A program made the position numbers and the translations under genes. The notes under the pieces were generated by a model. The model worked only from the letters and a program-made list of their open reading frames with translations, was not told the origin of the DNA and did no database searches. Positions 1-6,030 of a stretch of 7,506 bases of DNA are shown here, piece after piece (the first letter of the stretch is position 1; each line of letters begins with the position of its first letter). The stretch lies in contig JAGGVT010000165.1 of NCBI GenBank assembly GCA_021157815.1, positions 1 through 7,506 on the forward strand. Direction: 5' to 3'. The DNA is from a bacterium. Lineage in GTDB: Bacteria; JAJVIF01; JAGGVT01.

Positions 1-181
1 GTCTCATAACTCAATTATAAGCAAAAAGGTTTGTCATTCTGAGCGCAGCGAAGAATCTATTTGCTACTGTGTTGATGATTAAACCTGATGAAATTAATCT
101 ACACTATCTAAAATAGATCCTTCGCTTCGCTCAGGATAACAGAAAAAGCCAGGTTCTGAGACAGTCTCCTCATTAACCGGG
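1..181. repeat. Palindromic repeat module 1 (GAGCGAAGCGAAG-type inverted repeat)
   Basis: Arms at 32-61 and 112-141 are inverted copies matching at about 26 of 30 positions, around a 50-base AT-rich loop. Both arms carry the GAGCG(A/C)AGCGAAG core seen in dispersed repeats of many bacterial phyla (known from general experience). The module appears framed by GTCTCATAAC at 1-10 and GGTTCTGAGAC at 152-162, which are inverted to each other with one mismatch, so it may be a small non-autonomous element cut by the window edge. It has no coding potential. Confidence 0.7.
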
Positions 182-233
182 GTAATGCGTAGATATTACC
201 CGTGTTTTCCCGGCTAATGAGGAGGCTGTCTCA
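157..233. repeat. 25-bp inverted repeat with nested hairpin, joining the two repeat modules
   Basis: The arm at 157-181 (TGAGACAGTCTCC...CCGGG) pairs with 209-233 (CCCGG...CTGTCTCA) with two mismatches over 25 bases. The 27-base loop contains GGTAAT (181-186) and ATTACC (195-200), which can form a competing inner hairpin. The arms are also the outer ends of the palindromic modules on either side, so this structure is probably the junction of two adjacent elements. A bidirectional terminator is possible, but there is no clean T-tract. Confidence 0.75.
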
Positions 234-358
234 AAACTTTCAAACAGTAAGAAAAACGTCATTCCGACATCCAACGAGCGAAGCGAGAAGGATGGTCGGT
301 TCGCGAATGTCGGAATGACGATTTTGGCAGGTTTTAGACAGCCTCTTGAGAAGCCGGG
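209..358. repeat. Palindromic repeat module 2, MITE-like, about 150 bp
   Basis: The outer ends at 209-237 and 331-358 are inverted copies, differing at about four positions and one gap, and both end in CCCGG at the outside. Inside them is a perfect 14-bp inverted repeat, 257-270 (CGTCATTCCGACAT) against 307-320. The centre carries GAGCGAAGCGAG. Terminal inverted repeats, small size, no ORF and a neighbour of the same architecture suggest a non-autonomous mobile repeat. No target duplication is obvious. Confidence 0.7.
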
Positions 359-510
359 CTACAATATAATGAGTCTTTCAGAGATCTCATCTCAATAAAT
401 TATGGAAAATCCCTGTCAAGTAATGTCAAGTTGCATAATTGGGTTAGCGCCATGGCATAATCCCCCTTTTTGAGGATTTCAAAAGAAACATCTCTTTTGC
501 ATCAGTCTCA

Positions 511-519
511 TGTTATAAT
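511..519 (+). promoter_or_regulatory. Extended -10 promoter for the + strand operon
   Basis: TGTTATAAT matches the TGnTATAAT extended -10 consensus exactly. No good -35 box lies 16-18 bases upstream, as is usual for extended -10 promoters. Transcription would start near 526, leaving about ten bases before the ATG at 537. A second TATAAT at 365-370 lacks a -35 partner and sits next to the repeats. Confidence 0.5.
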
Positions 520-536
520 TTCCGCTTGTTTTTACT

Positions 537-1271
537 ATGCGAATAGCTATCGTTTCAGATATTCACTCTAACCTGCACGCGCTTGATGCCGTACTACAGG
601 ATGCCGACAATCGATCAGTGGATTTGTATCACTGCCTGGGAGATATTGTCGGGTACGGCGCATTTCCACAGGAATGTTGCAATCTTATTCGGGAAATTTG
701 CGACGAGACGGTTTTCGGCAATCACGAGCACGCAGTTTTATTTCCTGAACATTCAATGTCATTCAACCCCGATGCGAAAAAGGCTATTAATTACACTATC
801 GATCAATTAAACGAGGATACAATCAACTGGTTTCACAGCCTTGAACCTCATCTCGTTCTCGATGATTTCACTATCGCGCACGGTTCATTACGCAGCTTTG
901 ACGAGTATGTCTCCGATGCCACAATCGCGCGGCTGAGTTTGGAAATCCTTCAAACGGATTTGCTTTTTGTCGGGCATACGCATTATCCAGAAGGTTACCA
1001 GTATGACCTTGAGACCAAATCAGCCCGGGCAATGGATTTGATTGGCGAAGGTGAAGCTGTTCTGGAAGATGGTTTACGTTATCTGATTAATGTCGGGTCA
1101 GTAGGGCAGCCTCGGGATGGCGATCCCAGAGCAGCCTACGGAATCTATGACACGGAGACATCCAAAATCGAAATCATTCGCGTTAAATACAATCTCAAGG
1201 CGGCAGCGGATGCAATTATCAAAGCAGGCTTGCCGCCACATTTGTCAAAACGACTGTATGCCGGAAGGTGA
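537..1271 (+). CDS. Calcineurin-like metallophosphoesterase
   Basis: A 244-residue cytosolic phosphoesterase of the calcineurin-like superfamily, resembling the YfcE/MJ0936-type Metallophos_2 group. These enzymes use a two-metal centre to hydrolyse phosphomono- or diesters. The metal-ligand motifs are present in order: D8-x-H10, G35-D36, G61-N62-H63-E64, H115 in AHG, and G146-H147-T148-H149. Length and motif spacing are normal, and there is no signal peptide. The ATG at 537 places DxH at residue 8, as is typical, so the start is secure, yet no Shine-Dalgarno precedes it; the nearby extended -10 suggests a leaderless or very short-leader mRNA. It heads a four-gene run on the + strand. The substrate cannot be read from the sequence: phosphodiesterase, phosphoprotein phosphatase and dinucleotide hydrolase activities all occur in this family. 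Confidence 0.9.
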   Translation: MRIAIVSDIHSNLHALDAVLQDADNRSVDLYHCLGDIVGYGAFPQECCNLIREICDETVFGNHEHAVLFPEHSMSFNPDAKKAINYTIDQLNEDTINWFHSLEPHLVLDDFTIAHGSLRSFDEYVSDATIARLSLEILQTDLLFVGHTHYPEGYQYDLETKSARAMDLIGEGEAVLEDGLRYLINVGSVGQPRDGDPRAAYGIYDTETSKIEIIRVKYNLKAAADAIIKAGLPPHLSKRLYAGR

Positions 1272-1289
1272 TTTTTTTTTTTAATCGGA

Positions 1290-1688
1290 ATGCTTGAACT
1301 CATTAGAAATAATCCACATACCGCAATAATACCACTGATACTGGTAACAACATTTCTCGCGGTTGGCGGCCAGCTATGCCTTAAACAAGGGATGACAGCT
1401 CTTGGCGAGATTGGCGGTTTCAAATTGCTGATTAAAAGCCTTCCAAAGGTCGCGACAAACATCTGGGTTCTGCTTGGGCTTGGGCTGTATATCTTATCCA
1501 CTCTTATATGGATGATGATTCTTACTAAAACGCCACTCAGTTTCTGCTATCCGTTTATCAGTTTGTCTTATGTGTTCGTGATTTTCGCATCGCGAATAAT
1601 TTTCAAGGAAAGAATCGACGGATACAAAATAATGGCAATAATACTGATTATCGGTGGTGTGGTCATGCTGTCGATGTCACGCTCGTAA
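1290..1688 (+). CDS. Small four-helix DMT/SMR-superfamily membrane protein, ArnE/F-like (first of a pair)
   Basis: A 132-residue inner-membrane protein with four hydrophobic helices at about 12-32, 57-79, 84-104 and 110-129. The pattern GGQLCLKQG at the end of helix 1 and the CYPFISLSYVFV stretch in helix 3 recall ArnE, a subunit of the flippase that moves undecaprenyl-phosphate-linked aminoarabinose. By hand alignment with EmrE, the proton-coupling Glu14 position is Ala24, which argues against a drug/proton antiporter. The gene starts 18 bp after the phosphoesterase stop, in the same reading frame, behind a run of eleven T. A GGAAGGTGA Shine-Dalgarno-like sequence overlaps that stop but lies rather far from the ATG. 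The next gene is a clear paralogue. Transport of a lipid-linked sugar or other polar lipid is inferred; the substrate is unknown. Confidence 0.83.
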   Translation: MLELIRNNPHTAIIPLILVTTFLAVGGQLCLKQGMTALGEIGGFKLLIKSLPKVATNIWVLLGLGLYILSTLIWMMILTKTPLSFCYPFISLSYVFVIFASRIIFKERIDGYKIMAIILIIGGVVMLSMSRS

Positions 1689-1689
1689 T

Positions 1690-2118
1690 ATGGACGAACA
1701 ACGCGAAAGAAATATCAAGGCAATTCCCATGATACTGGTTTTCACTGTGCTGGTGGTCGCGGGGCAGCTTTTGCTCAAATACGGGTTGAGTAATTTCGTT
1801 GTTGATGGGCTAGGCGAATTAATGAAACAGATTTTCGCGATTATCTTCAATCCCTTTGTTTTTATCGGTCTGGCGCTTTATGTTGTTTCGACCGGTGTAT
1901 GGCTGATTGTGCTGTCACGAACCAGTTTGAGTTTCTGCTATCCGTTTATCAGCATCTCATACATTCTGATAATTATCACATCAAGAATATTTTTCAATGA
2001 AATAATTGATTTATATAAGGTCATTGCGATAGTCCTGATTATCGCAGGGGTTTTCATGCTTTCGATGTCCCGCACCGAAAAGGAAAAAATACTCGTTGAC
2101 AAAACAAGGGGCGAGTGA
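1690..2118 (+). CDS. Small four-helix DMT/SMR-superfamily membrane protein, ArnE/F-like (second of a pair)
   Basis: A 142-residue paralogue of the preceding gene, sharing the ILV...GQL.LK helix-1 motif, the SLSFCYPFIS stretch, SRI(I/F)F and the terminal IAGVFMLSMSR. Helices lie at about 11-31, 52-76, 80-101 and 108-127, followed by a charged tail of about 15 residues that the partner lacks. EmrE Glu14 corresponds to Val22. The ATG at 1690 comes one base after the upstream stop, and an in-frame ATG at 1654 would only add residues overlapping the first gene. No clear Shine-Dalgarno is seen, so translation is probably coupled. Adjacent SMR-fold paralogues commonly form heterodimers (ArnE/ArnF, EbrA/EbrB), the likeliest reading here. 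Duplication of one ancestor is evident; function beyond membrane transport is inferred. Confidence 0.83.
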   Translation: MDEQRERNIKAIPMILVFTVLVVAGQLLLKYGLSNFVVDGLGELMKQIFAIIFNPFVFIGLALYVVSTGVWLIVLSRTSLSFCYPFISISYILIIITSRIFFNEIIDLYKVIAIVLIIAGVFMLSMSRTEKEKILVDKTRGE

Positions 2119-2130
2119 GGAGTGTGTGAT

Positions 2131-3207
2131 GTGAAAAAAAAACGATTTCATAAAGCGCTTATCACCATTTTCCTTCTCACATTCATTATTACTCTACATT
2201 GGACAAATTTATCATTTGCGCAAGATGAGCAGCCTGAAACAGTAGATACATATAAAATCGTACTCTATGCCAATAACACGCTATTTATGATGAGTCCCGA
2301 CGGCTCGAATAAATCAAAGCTACTCGAACAGGCTCAAATATTGGATTTCATCCCTCTCAGCGATGGCAGGATTTTCATTCATTCGAAGCAGTATGAGGGC
2401 AACTCGCTTGAGATATTTGAACCTGAAACCGGAGTCCGGGCGCTTGTCGAATTTTCCGAGGGCATTTTCCCGCATATATCTGTTTCAGATGATGGTTCGA
2501 TTGTGGCATATGAGGTCAAACATCTTCCAATCTCCACCAGCGGCGATGGTGTCTGGCTGTATAAAGCTGAGGGCGTAAAATCGCATGTTAAAATCACCGG
2601 AAGCGCGCTATCAATTGAATCTATCAGCCTTTATAAAAATAGATTGCATATGCTTTATCATGAACTCGATTTAGTCAGCGATGATGCCGGCTTGTTCATA
2701 GAGAGTCTTCCTCTGAGCAGATCATCGAAATCAAGAAGGAATAAAATCCCAGAGGGAATGAAAACATTTCTTGCGGGTGGTTACACATTGGGATTTACGT
2801 ATCCAACATCGGGGCGATGCCTTTCGCTGAGTCATTTGCATTCAGGCAGAACGGTTGATATCGCTGTTCCGAACGGGGATATTGTCCTGGATGATAAAGC
2901 GTTTTACAGCAGCGACAAACCAATGCTTGTGTTGAGTTCATATTCCTTTGATTTCGATGGGGAAGAAGAGCATGAAACGTATTTATGGATAACCTCAAGT
3001 AATAAATTAGAACCTCTCACCTTTGACAACATGGCTGACATCGGCAATTTCAGATGGTCACCGGACGGTTTTTTATATTTCACCGCACGCTATGAGGATT
3101 TATCGGGCGAAAGTTCTCAATTGATGCTGTTTAGAGAAGACATCAAATCCGAGGATATCCGGCTTGTTTCAGTACTGGGCGGACCTGTAGCGTTTTCTTT
3201 CCAATAA
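2131..3207 (+). CDS. Exported TolB-like beta-propeller protein, function unknown
   Basis: About 358 residues. It starts with a Sec signal peptide: KKKR, a hydrophobic stretch at about 9-29, and a likely signal peptidase site after S-F-A (residue 30). The mature part contains short propeller-type repeats such as LFMMSPDGSNKSKLL, ISVSDDGSIVAYE and FRWSPDGFLYFTARYE, which resemble PD40/TolB blades, so a periplasmic or surface-exposed propeller is likely. I chose GTG at 2131: GAGGAG (2117-2122) lies eight bases upstream and overlaps the previous gene's stop, and this start gives a proper signal peptide. GTG at 2122 in the same frame is the alternative and would lie inside the Shine-Dalgarno. No catalytic motif is seen. 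Its position behind the transporter pair suggests an envelope role, but this is inference. Confidence 0.75.
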   Translation: MKKKRFHKALITIFLLTFIITLHWTNLSFAQDEQPETVDTYKIVLYANNTLFMMSPDGSNKSKLLEQAQILDFIPLSDGRIFIHSKQYEGNSLEIFEPETGVRALVEFSEGIFPHISVSDDGSIVAYEVKHLPISTSGDGVWLYKAEGVKSHVKITGSALSIESISLYKNRLHMLYHELDLVSDDAGLFIESLPLSRSSKSRRNKIPEGMKTFLAGGYTLGFTYPTSGRCLSLSHLHSGRTVDIAVPNGDIVLDDKAFYSSDKPMLVLSSYSFDFDGEEEHETYLWITSSNKLEPLTFDNMADIGNFRWSPDGFLYFTARYEDLSGESSQLMLFREDIKSEDIRLVSVLGGPVAFSFQ

Positions 3208-3225
3208 AAACAAACACCAATGAAA

Positions 3226-3248
3226 AATCCGGTGTTAATCACCGGATT
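3226..3248 (-). terminator. Rho-independent terminator of the ferredoxin gene, possibly bidirectional
   Basis: A perfect 9-bp stem, AATCCGGTG (3226-3234) with CACCGGATT (3240-3248), closes a 5-base loop. Read on the - strand it follows the ferredoxin stop by about 30 bases and runs straight into a T-tract (complement of 3223-3227). On the + strand it stands 18 bases after the propeller gene, with only a scattered T-rich tail, so it may stop both convergent units. Confidence 0.85.
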
Positions 3249-3279
3249 CAGCATTATTAAAATTACATTTTCAGGGGGA

Positions 3280-3450
3280 TTATCCCTTGCTGATAGCGCC
3301 CATCGGGCAGACATCAGCACAAGCGCCGCAATCCGTGCAGATTTCCGGGTCGATAATGTAGATGGGATCGCCTTCGCTGATCGCGCCAACCGGGCATTCA
3401 TCAATGCATGTGCCGCATGCGATGCATTCTTCAGAGATAACGTGAGCCAT
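3280..3450 (-). CDS. 2[4Fe-4S] ferredoxin, clostridial type
   Basis: A 56-residue soluble electron carrier. It has two CxxCxxCxxxCP cluster-binding motifs: C9, C12, C15, C19-P20 and C38, C41, C44, C48-P49, each followed by (V/M)GAIS, giving the pseudo-twofold repeat of bacterial 8Fe ferredoxins. The usual length in this family is about 55 residues, so it is complete. An AAGGAGG Shine-Dalgarno (complement of 3457-3463) lies six bases before the ATG. A consensus-like promoter and a hairpin terminator bracket the gene, so it is probably monocistronic and well expressed. Such ferredoxins serve low-potential partners such as 2-oxoacid:ferredoxin oxidoreductases and hydrogenases, which suits anaerobic or low-oxygen metabolism. 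The partner enzyme is not in this window. Confidence 0.95.
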   Translation of the reverse strand: MAHVISEECIACGTCIDECPVGAISEGDPIYIIDPEICTDCGACADVCPMGAISKG

Positions 3451-3456
3451 CAGTGG

Positions 3457-3463
3457 CCTCCTT
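3457..3463 (-). promoter_or_regulatory. Strong Shine-Dalgarno of the ferredoxin gene
   Basis: The complement reads AAGGAGG, seven bases complementary to the 16S rRNA tail, with six bases before the ATG. It fixes the start codon of this short gene. Confidence 0.9.
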
Positions 3464-3494
3464 GGGGTTAGTTATCACAATTAAAAACACGGTG

Positions 3495-3523
3495 ATTATC
3501 TATCACAAAATATAAGCTGTCAA
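3495..3523 (-). promoter_or_regulatory. Sigma70-type promoter of the ferredoxin gene
   Basis: On the - strand, TTGACA (complement of 3518-3523) is a perfect -35. A 17-base spacer leads to GATAAT (complement of 3495-3500), which matches five of six -10 bases. Transcription would begin near 3488, giving a leader of about 38 bases. A dyad, GTGAT-N5-ATCAC (3492-3506), overlaps the -10, and a further GTGATA lies just downstream, so repression at this site is possible. Confidence 0.8.
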
Positions 3524-3612
3524 GGCATCAATTTAGCAAATGGAAAATAAATGCAAATTTGTTAGATGCGCCTAATAATCAGCGATGCCAAGCTTTTTCT
3601 TATAGTACGTGT

Positions 3613-3741
3613 AATTGTAACCCGGCGTCCCCTCGCCGGGGTTTTCCTTCGAATACAAATTGTAACCCGGCATCCCCTTGCCGGGGTTTTCCTTCGAATA
3701 CAAATTGTAACCCGGCATCCCCTTGCCGGGGTTTTCCTTCG
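3613..3741. repeat. Three tandem 45-bp hairpin repeats
   Basis: Units begin at 3613, 3658 and 3703, with an exact 45-base period. Units 2 and 3 are identical over their shared length; unit 1 differs at a few positions, and unit 3 is cut after TTCCTTCG. Each unit reads AATTGTAACCCGGC, a short loop, then GCCGGGGTTTTCC, so each can form a 6-bp GC stem. The repeats end seven bases before the mutase stop codon and may shape the 3' end of its mRNA. There are no variable spacers, so this is not a CRISPR array. Because 45 is a multiple of three, they open artefactual frames on the + strand. Confidence 0.9.
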
Positions 3742-3747
3742 GAAATC

Positions 3748-5409
3748 TCACAACACGACATTCTCCCGATACTCGCCAAACACGATTTTCATCTCCCCTA
3801 TTACCTCGCCGAGCGTTGCTTTTACCTTGACCGCATCGATTATTGTTTCGAATATTTCACCTTTGGATTCCGCTGTCTGGCGCACTTTCGCCAGCGCGTT
3901 TTTTACTGCATCGTTGTCACGATTTGCTTTCCACGCTTTCAGCTTATCAACCTGTCGTTTTTCCACAGCCGCATCGACACGAAGGATATCGCCCGGCTCT
4001 TCCTCTTTTTCAGGCTGGAATTTATTGACTCCCACAATCACACGCTCGTTATTTTCAATTTCACGCTGCCATTCATAGGCGGATTGCTGGATTTCAGACT
4101 GCTGGAATCCCTTTTCGATCGCCTTCAACGCGCCGCCGAGATCATCGATTTTCTTAATATACTCCCACGTTAGTTTCTCGATTTCATCTGTCATTGCCTC
4201 GATATAATATGAACCTGCCAGCGGGTCAACGGTATGAGTTACGCCGGATTCATGCGCGAGTATCTGCTGCGTTCGCAGAGCGGTGCGGACTGAATCCTCA
4301 GTCGGAAGCGCGACCGCCTCATCTTTCGAATTTGTGTGCAGCGACTGCGTCCCCCCAAGAACCGCTGCCAATGCCTGCATCGCGACACGAACTATGTTGT
4401 TATCGGGATTCTGGCTCGTGAGCATCGACCCCGCGGTTTGAGTGTGGAATCTCATGGTCCACGTTTTAGGATTTTTCGCCCCGAATCTCTCCCGCATTAT
4501 TTTAGCCCAGATTCGCCTGGCAGCGCGGAATTTCGCGACTTCCTCGAACAGATCATTATGCGCATTGAAGAAGAAACTCAAACGCTGGCCGAAGACATCG
4601 ATGTCCAATCCGGCATCCAGAGCGGTTTTGACATATTCGATTCCATTCGCGAAAGTGAACGCAAGTTCCTGAACCGCGGTCGAACCAGCCTCGCGGATAT
4701 GGTAACCGGATATGGAAATCGAATTCCATTTCGGAAGTTCCTTCGACAGGAAACGGAACGTATCGGCAATTAAATACAGCGACGGCTCCGGCGGAAAGAT
4801 ATACGTCCCGCGCGCGATATATTCTTTCAGAATGTCATTCTGAACCGTGCCCCTCAAAGCATCGCGCGGAATGCCCGTTTCATCGGCGACAGCGATATAC
4901 ATCGCGAGAATCACACTCGCGGGTGAATTTATTGTCATGCTCGTTGAGACATCGCCAAGTGGAATTTGATTGAACAAGGTGCGCATGTCATCGAGAGTGT
5001 CAATCGCGACACCGGTCTTGCCGACCTCGCCCTTCGCGAGTTCGGAATCCGAATCAATCCCGACCTGCGTAGGCAAATCAAACGCGACCGAAAGCCCGGT
5101 CTGCCCCCGCTCCAGAAGGAAACGATACCGCTCGTTCGTATCCTCCGCGGAGCCGAATCCGGCGTACTGGCGCATTGTCCAGTAGCGTGTGCGATACATC
5201 GGCGGATGAATCCCGCGCGTAAACGGATAGAATCCGGGAAACTCATCCTGACGTTTCGCATCGCCGCCCGAATATAACGGCGCGACAGAGAATCCCGACG
5301 TCGATTTAAAATCCTTCAACTCCGCTTTCTTCGATATAAACTTGTCATACTGCTCGCCATATTCCTCGATTGAACCCTCAGGTTCAACGTTCTTCGTTTC
5401 ATCAGTCAT
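3748..5409 (-). CDS. mcmA1: Methylmalonyl-CoA mutase, large (substrate-binding) subunit
   Basis: A 553-residue TIM-barrel catalytic subunit of adenosylcobalamin-dependent methylmalonyl-CoA mutase, which interconverts (R)-methylmalonyl-CoA and succinyl-CoA in propionate metabolism. The family signatures [56 protein letters not shown] and [10 protein letters not shown] are present in order. Specificity residues, matched by hand to the Propionibacterium enzyme, are Y82 (Tyr89), R200 (Arg207) and H237 (His244). These favour methylmalonyl-CoA over isobutyryl-CoA. At the CoA-channel positions Tyr75 and Thr77 this protein has H68 and P70. The B12-binding domain of about 130 residues is absent, as in split mutases, so a separate small subunit must be encoded elsewhere. 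The ATG at 5409 has a GGGAG 14 bases upstream and a good promoter. There is no meaB-like or epimerase gene here. Confidence 0.95.
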   Translation of the reverse strand: MTDETKNVEPEGSIEEYGEQYDKFISKKAELKDFKSTSGFSVAPLYSGGDAKRQDEFPGFYPFTRGIHPPMYRTRYWTMRQYAGFGSAEDTNERYRFLLERGQTGLSVAFDLPTQVGIDSDSELAKGEVGKTGVAIDTLDDMRTLFNQIPLGDVSTSMTINSPASVILAMYIAVADETGIPRDALRGTVQNDILKEYIARGTYIFPPEPSLYLIADTFRFLSKELPKWNSISISGYHIREAGSTAVQELAFTFANGIEYVKTALDAGLDIDVFGQRLSFFFNAHNDLFEEVAKFRAARRIWAKIMRERFGAKNPKTWTMRFHTQTAGSMLTSQNPDNNIVRVAMQALAAVLGGTQSLHTNSKDEAVALPTEDSVRTALRTQQILAHESGVTHTVDPLAGSYYIEAMTDEIEKLTWEYIKKIDDLGGALKAIEKGFQQSEIQQSAYEWQREIENNERVIVGVNKFQPEKEEEPGDILRVDAAVEKRQVDKLKAWKANRDNDAVKNALAKVRQTAESKGEIFETIIDAVKVKATLGEVIGEMKIVFGEYRENVVL

Positions 5410-5448
5410 AGTTTTTTATCTTTCTCCCAAGTTTGAAAACGTCCGCCA

Positions 5449-5477
5449 ATTATACTGCTTTAGCGCTGGTTTGTCTC
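5449..5477 (-). promoter_or_regulatory. Sigma70-type promoter of the mutase gene
   Basis: On the - strand, GAGACA (complement of 5472-5477) matches four of six -35 bases. A 17-base spacer precedes a perfect TATAAT -10 (complement of 5449-5454). The start would be near 5442, giving a leader of about 33 bases. The mutase is therefore probably transcribed separately from the small genes upstream. Confidence 0.65.
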
Positions 5478-5535
5478 TTGTGAAGTGGGATGGGGGGGAG
5501 GTGACCGGCAGATATCACTACTTTGCATAACACGC

Positions 5536-5570
5536 AATCCGGGGACGCTTCCCCGAGTTACAAATTGCCG
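5536..5570. repeat. GC-rich hairpin repeat related to the 45-bp repeats, inverted
   Basis: CGGGGA (5540-5545) and TCCCCG (5550-5555) form a 6-bp stem around a 4-base loop. The reverse complement reads CAATTTGTAACTCGGGGAAG, closely matching the opening AAATTGTAACCCGG of the three tandem units at 3613-3741. It looks like a diverged single copy of the same dispersed family in the opposite orientation. The rest of the 242-bp gap (5410-5651) holds the mutase promoter and no gene I can support. Confidence 0.55.
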
Positions 5571-5651
5571 AATAATGAGGTTGTCCGATATATTCTATTA
5601 ACCCGTTTTTTCCAGATACTGCACTCTTTACTTTTATGAAATACTATTCCA

Positions 5652-5942
5652 TCACTCTCCTCCAAGACTTATTAACCAATATAATATAGCAATAACAAAA
5701 ATAATAAATACACCACAACCGAAATTGTATGCGAAGGTTTCGACTTTGCAATCCGGGCAATAGCAATTACCCTCAGGTATCAGCCAGTGACGTATCATCC
5801 ATTTTTGCTTCAAGACGTCATCAATCACCATATATTTATTCTGCTTTGGCTTTGATTTTCTTCCGCATTTATCACATTCCGCAAACCATTGCCCTTCGTA
5901 TTCTGGTGGTAATCTGTCTTGTTGGGTCGTCGTCCGTATCAT
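5652..5942 (-). CDS. Small zinc-ribbon protein with one C-terminal membrane helix
   Basis: A 96-residue protein of no family I recognise. C23-x2-C26 (CDKCGRKS) and C62-x2-C65 (CYCPDC) form a split zinc-ribbon pattern; C60 and C76 are extra cysteines. Between the pairs is a basic, Trp-containing stretch (about 28-58). Residues 72-92 are strongly hydrophobic (FIIFVIAILYWLI) and should anchor the protein in the membrane, leaving a very short tail. The ATG at 5942 has only a weak GGGGC upstream, so the exact start is less sure; a nearby ATG on the same strand is out of frame. It sits alone, about 88 bases after the repeat protein. A membrane-tethered metal-binding adaptor is a guess; no enzyme motif is visible. 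Confidence 0.65.
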   Translation of the reverse strand: MIRTTTQQDRLPPEYEGQWFAECDKCGRKSKPKQNKYMVIDDVLKQKWMIRHWLIPEGNCYCPDCKVETFAYNFGCGVFIIFVIAILYWLISLGGE

Positions 5943-6030
5943 CGCTTTTGCCCCATTCTAAAAACTGACTATGGAGGATGTCCAAGATAAAAAAACTAGT
6001 GTAACAGGCTTTATTCATAATATACCTTTG

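Noticed and set aside
1269-1290. T11 tract as a terminator after the phosphoesterase
   Set aside because: No GC-rich stem immediately precedes it, and the next gene starts 18 bases on in the same direction.
1654-1689. Upstream ATG extension of the second transporter by 12 residues
   Set aside because: The extension overlaps the first transporter and adds a Cys-rich, non-helical stretch. ATG at 1690 gives an N-terminus that aligns with the paralogue.
3117-3471. Open frames on both strands across 3117-3404 (-) and 3220-3471 (+)
   Set aside because: They overlap the propeller 3' end or the ferredoxin gene in wrong frames, and cross the terminator hairpin. The 56-residue ferredoxin frame with eight cysteines explains the region.
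3492-3506. CRP or FNR site at the ferredoxin promoter
   Set aside because: The half-site spacing is GTGAT-N5-ATCAC, which fits neither TGTGA-N6-TCACA nor TTGAT-N4-ATCAA; kept only as an unassigned dyad.
3613-3741. Possible CRISPR array
   Set aside because: The three units are contiguous with an exact 45-base period and no unique spacers; unit 3 is nearly identical to unit 2. This is a tandem hairpin repeat.
3559-4173. Open frame on the + strand with a 15-residue Cys/Pro-rich repeat
   Set aside because: It is the translation of the 45-bp DNA repeats running into the antisense of the mutase gene. No Shine-Dalgarno supports it, and the mutase on the other strand is beyond doubt.
4194-5277. Several open frames of 60-145 residues antisense to or out of frame with the mutase
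   Set aside because: Composition is low in plausible folds and rich in Arg/Ser/Pro, as expected for shadows of a GC-biased coding strand; the mutase is intact throughout.
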